From NCBI RefSeq assembly GCF_017591425.1, contig NW_024466218.1, forward strand, positions 11,050,001 through 11,114,000: DNA of 64,000 nt, in the 5' to 3' direction. The position numbers were made by a program, and so were the translations under genes. Shown in pieces: positions 63,680 through 64,000 of the stretch. This DNA is from Ochotona curzoniae (lineage: Eukaryota > Chordata > Mammalia > Lagomorpha > Ochotonidae). How positions within the stretch are numbered: position 1 is the first letter of the stretch; every line of letters starts with the position of its first letter. The notes under the pieces were generated by a model. It did no database searches. It had not been told where the DNA came from and worked only from the letters and a program-made list of their open reading frames with translations.

Positions 63680-63908
63680 TTGGTACTGTGGCACTACTGT
63701 TAAACCACTGCCTGCACTCCACTTCTGGTCCTGTTCCCTGCTTGGGCACCTGTACCCATGTGGGAGACCCTGAAGAGTCTCTCGACTCCTGACTTCTGCC
63801 TGTTAAAGCCCTGGCCATTGAGGGAGTGGACCAGTGGAAGGAAAATCTATGTTGCTCTGTTTTTCAATAAATAAGATAAATCTTAAAAAAAAAAAAAAAG
63901 AAAAAATG
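63680..63908 (+). mobile_element. CSINE, old copy with deletions
   Basis: 'ttggtactgtggcactactg', 'cacttctggtcctgttccct', tail 'ttcaataaataagataaatc' and poly(A). The young copy landed just at its 5' edge. Confidence 0.85.
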
Positions 63909-64000
63909 ATTGAGGGAAAAGAACAGCATTAATGAATCTTCAGGGTTATGATTGGTATTGTAGCAAAATACAGAGCAAAATCTTGGAAACTGGAGATTCC
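63909..64000. other. Unique sequence at right edge
   Basis: Nothing recognised; still inside the presumed intron. Confidence 0.3.

Noticed and set aside
1..64000. An undescribed multi-gene biological system
   Set aside because: No gene cluster, operon or defence-like organisation is present. The window reads as ordinary lagomorph intergenic and intronic DNA around one CpG-island promoter.

Overview
This is vertebrate nuclear DNA, almost certainly from a lagomorph and most likely a pika (Ochotona). About 80 copies or fragments of one tRNA-derived SINE, the lagomorph C-repeat (CSINE), are present on both strands and cover roughly a third of the window by my own count. Older copies end in a (T)CAAATAAATAAA-like tail of the kind known from rabbit. 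Younger copies end in CCAATAAAAATAAATAAATC, which I associate with pika rather than rabbit. Two 5'-truncated L1 tails (35.1 and 53.2 kb) match the lagomorph L1 3' UTR as I remember it. Older shared-mammal repeats (MIR, L2, MER5A, ancient L1, ERVL and MaLR LTR remnants) fill much of the rest. All repeat names come from hand recognition against remembered consensus sequences, not from a search.

One gene signal is strong: a CpG island at about 30.7-32.3 kb with Sp1-type GC boxes, a (GGC)n tract and an excellent plus-strand splice donor at 31,766. I read it as the promoter and non-coding first exon of a gene transcribed rightwards. The rest of the window (31.8-64 kb) would then be part of a first intron longer than 32 kb, with the coding exons beyond the right edge. 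I cannot name the gene. No convincing protein-coding exon was found. The many open reading frames of 60-120 codons are translations of CSINE copies, old L1, simple repeats or GC-rich DNA.

Layout. 0-7.4 kb: CSINEs around an ERVL-type LTR (1.1-2.7 kb) and a MaLR-type LTR (4.5-5.2 kb). 7.4-9.2 kb: mostly unique, with a MIR. 9.2-13.6 kb: old minus-strand L1 fragments split by SINEs. 13.7-20 kb: mixed SINEs, short plus-strand L1 ORF2 fragments and an unclassified lagomorph-type repeat. 20-29.5 kb: AT-rich and mostly unique, with scattered CSINEs and an L1 3' UTR. 29.5-30.4 kb: minus-strand L1. 30.7-32.3 kb: CpG island. 32.5-34.6 kb: only ancient repeats (MIR, hAT, MER5A, L2). 36-44.3 kb: one ancient L1 lying collinearly on the minus strand and broken by about a dozen younger insertions. 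46.4-48.4 kb: L2-derived tract. 49-64 kb: dense CSINEs in intron-like sequence.

I found no CRISPR array, bacterial operon, RNA gene, or anything I could defend as a new biological system. The most interesting structures are the SINE-free zone around the CpG island, a degenerate tandem repeat family of about 60-bp period, a triple-nested SINE, a fold-back SINE composite, and a group of young-looking SINEs, one with an intact pol III promoter.
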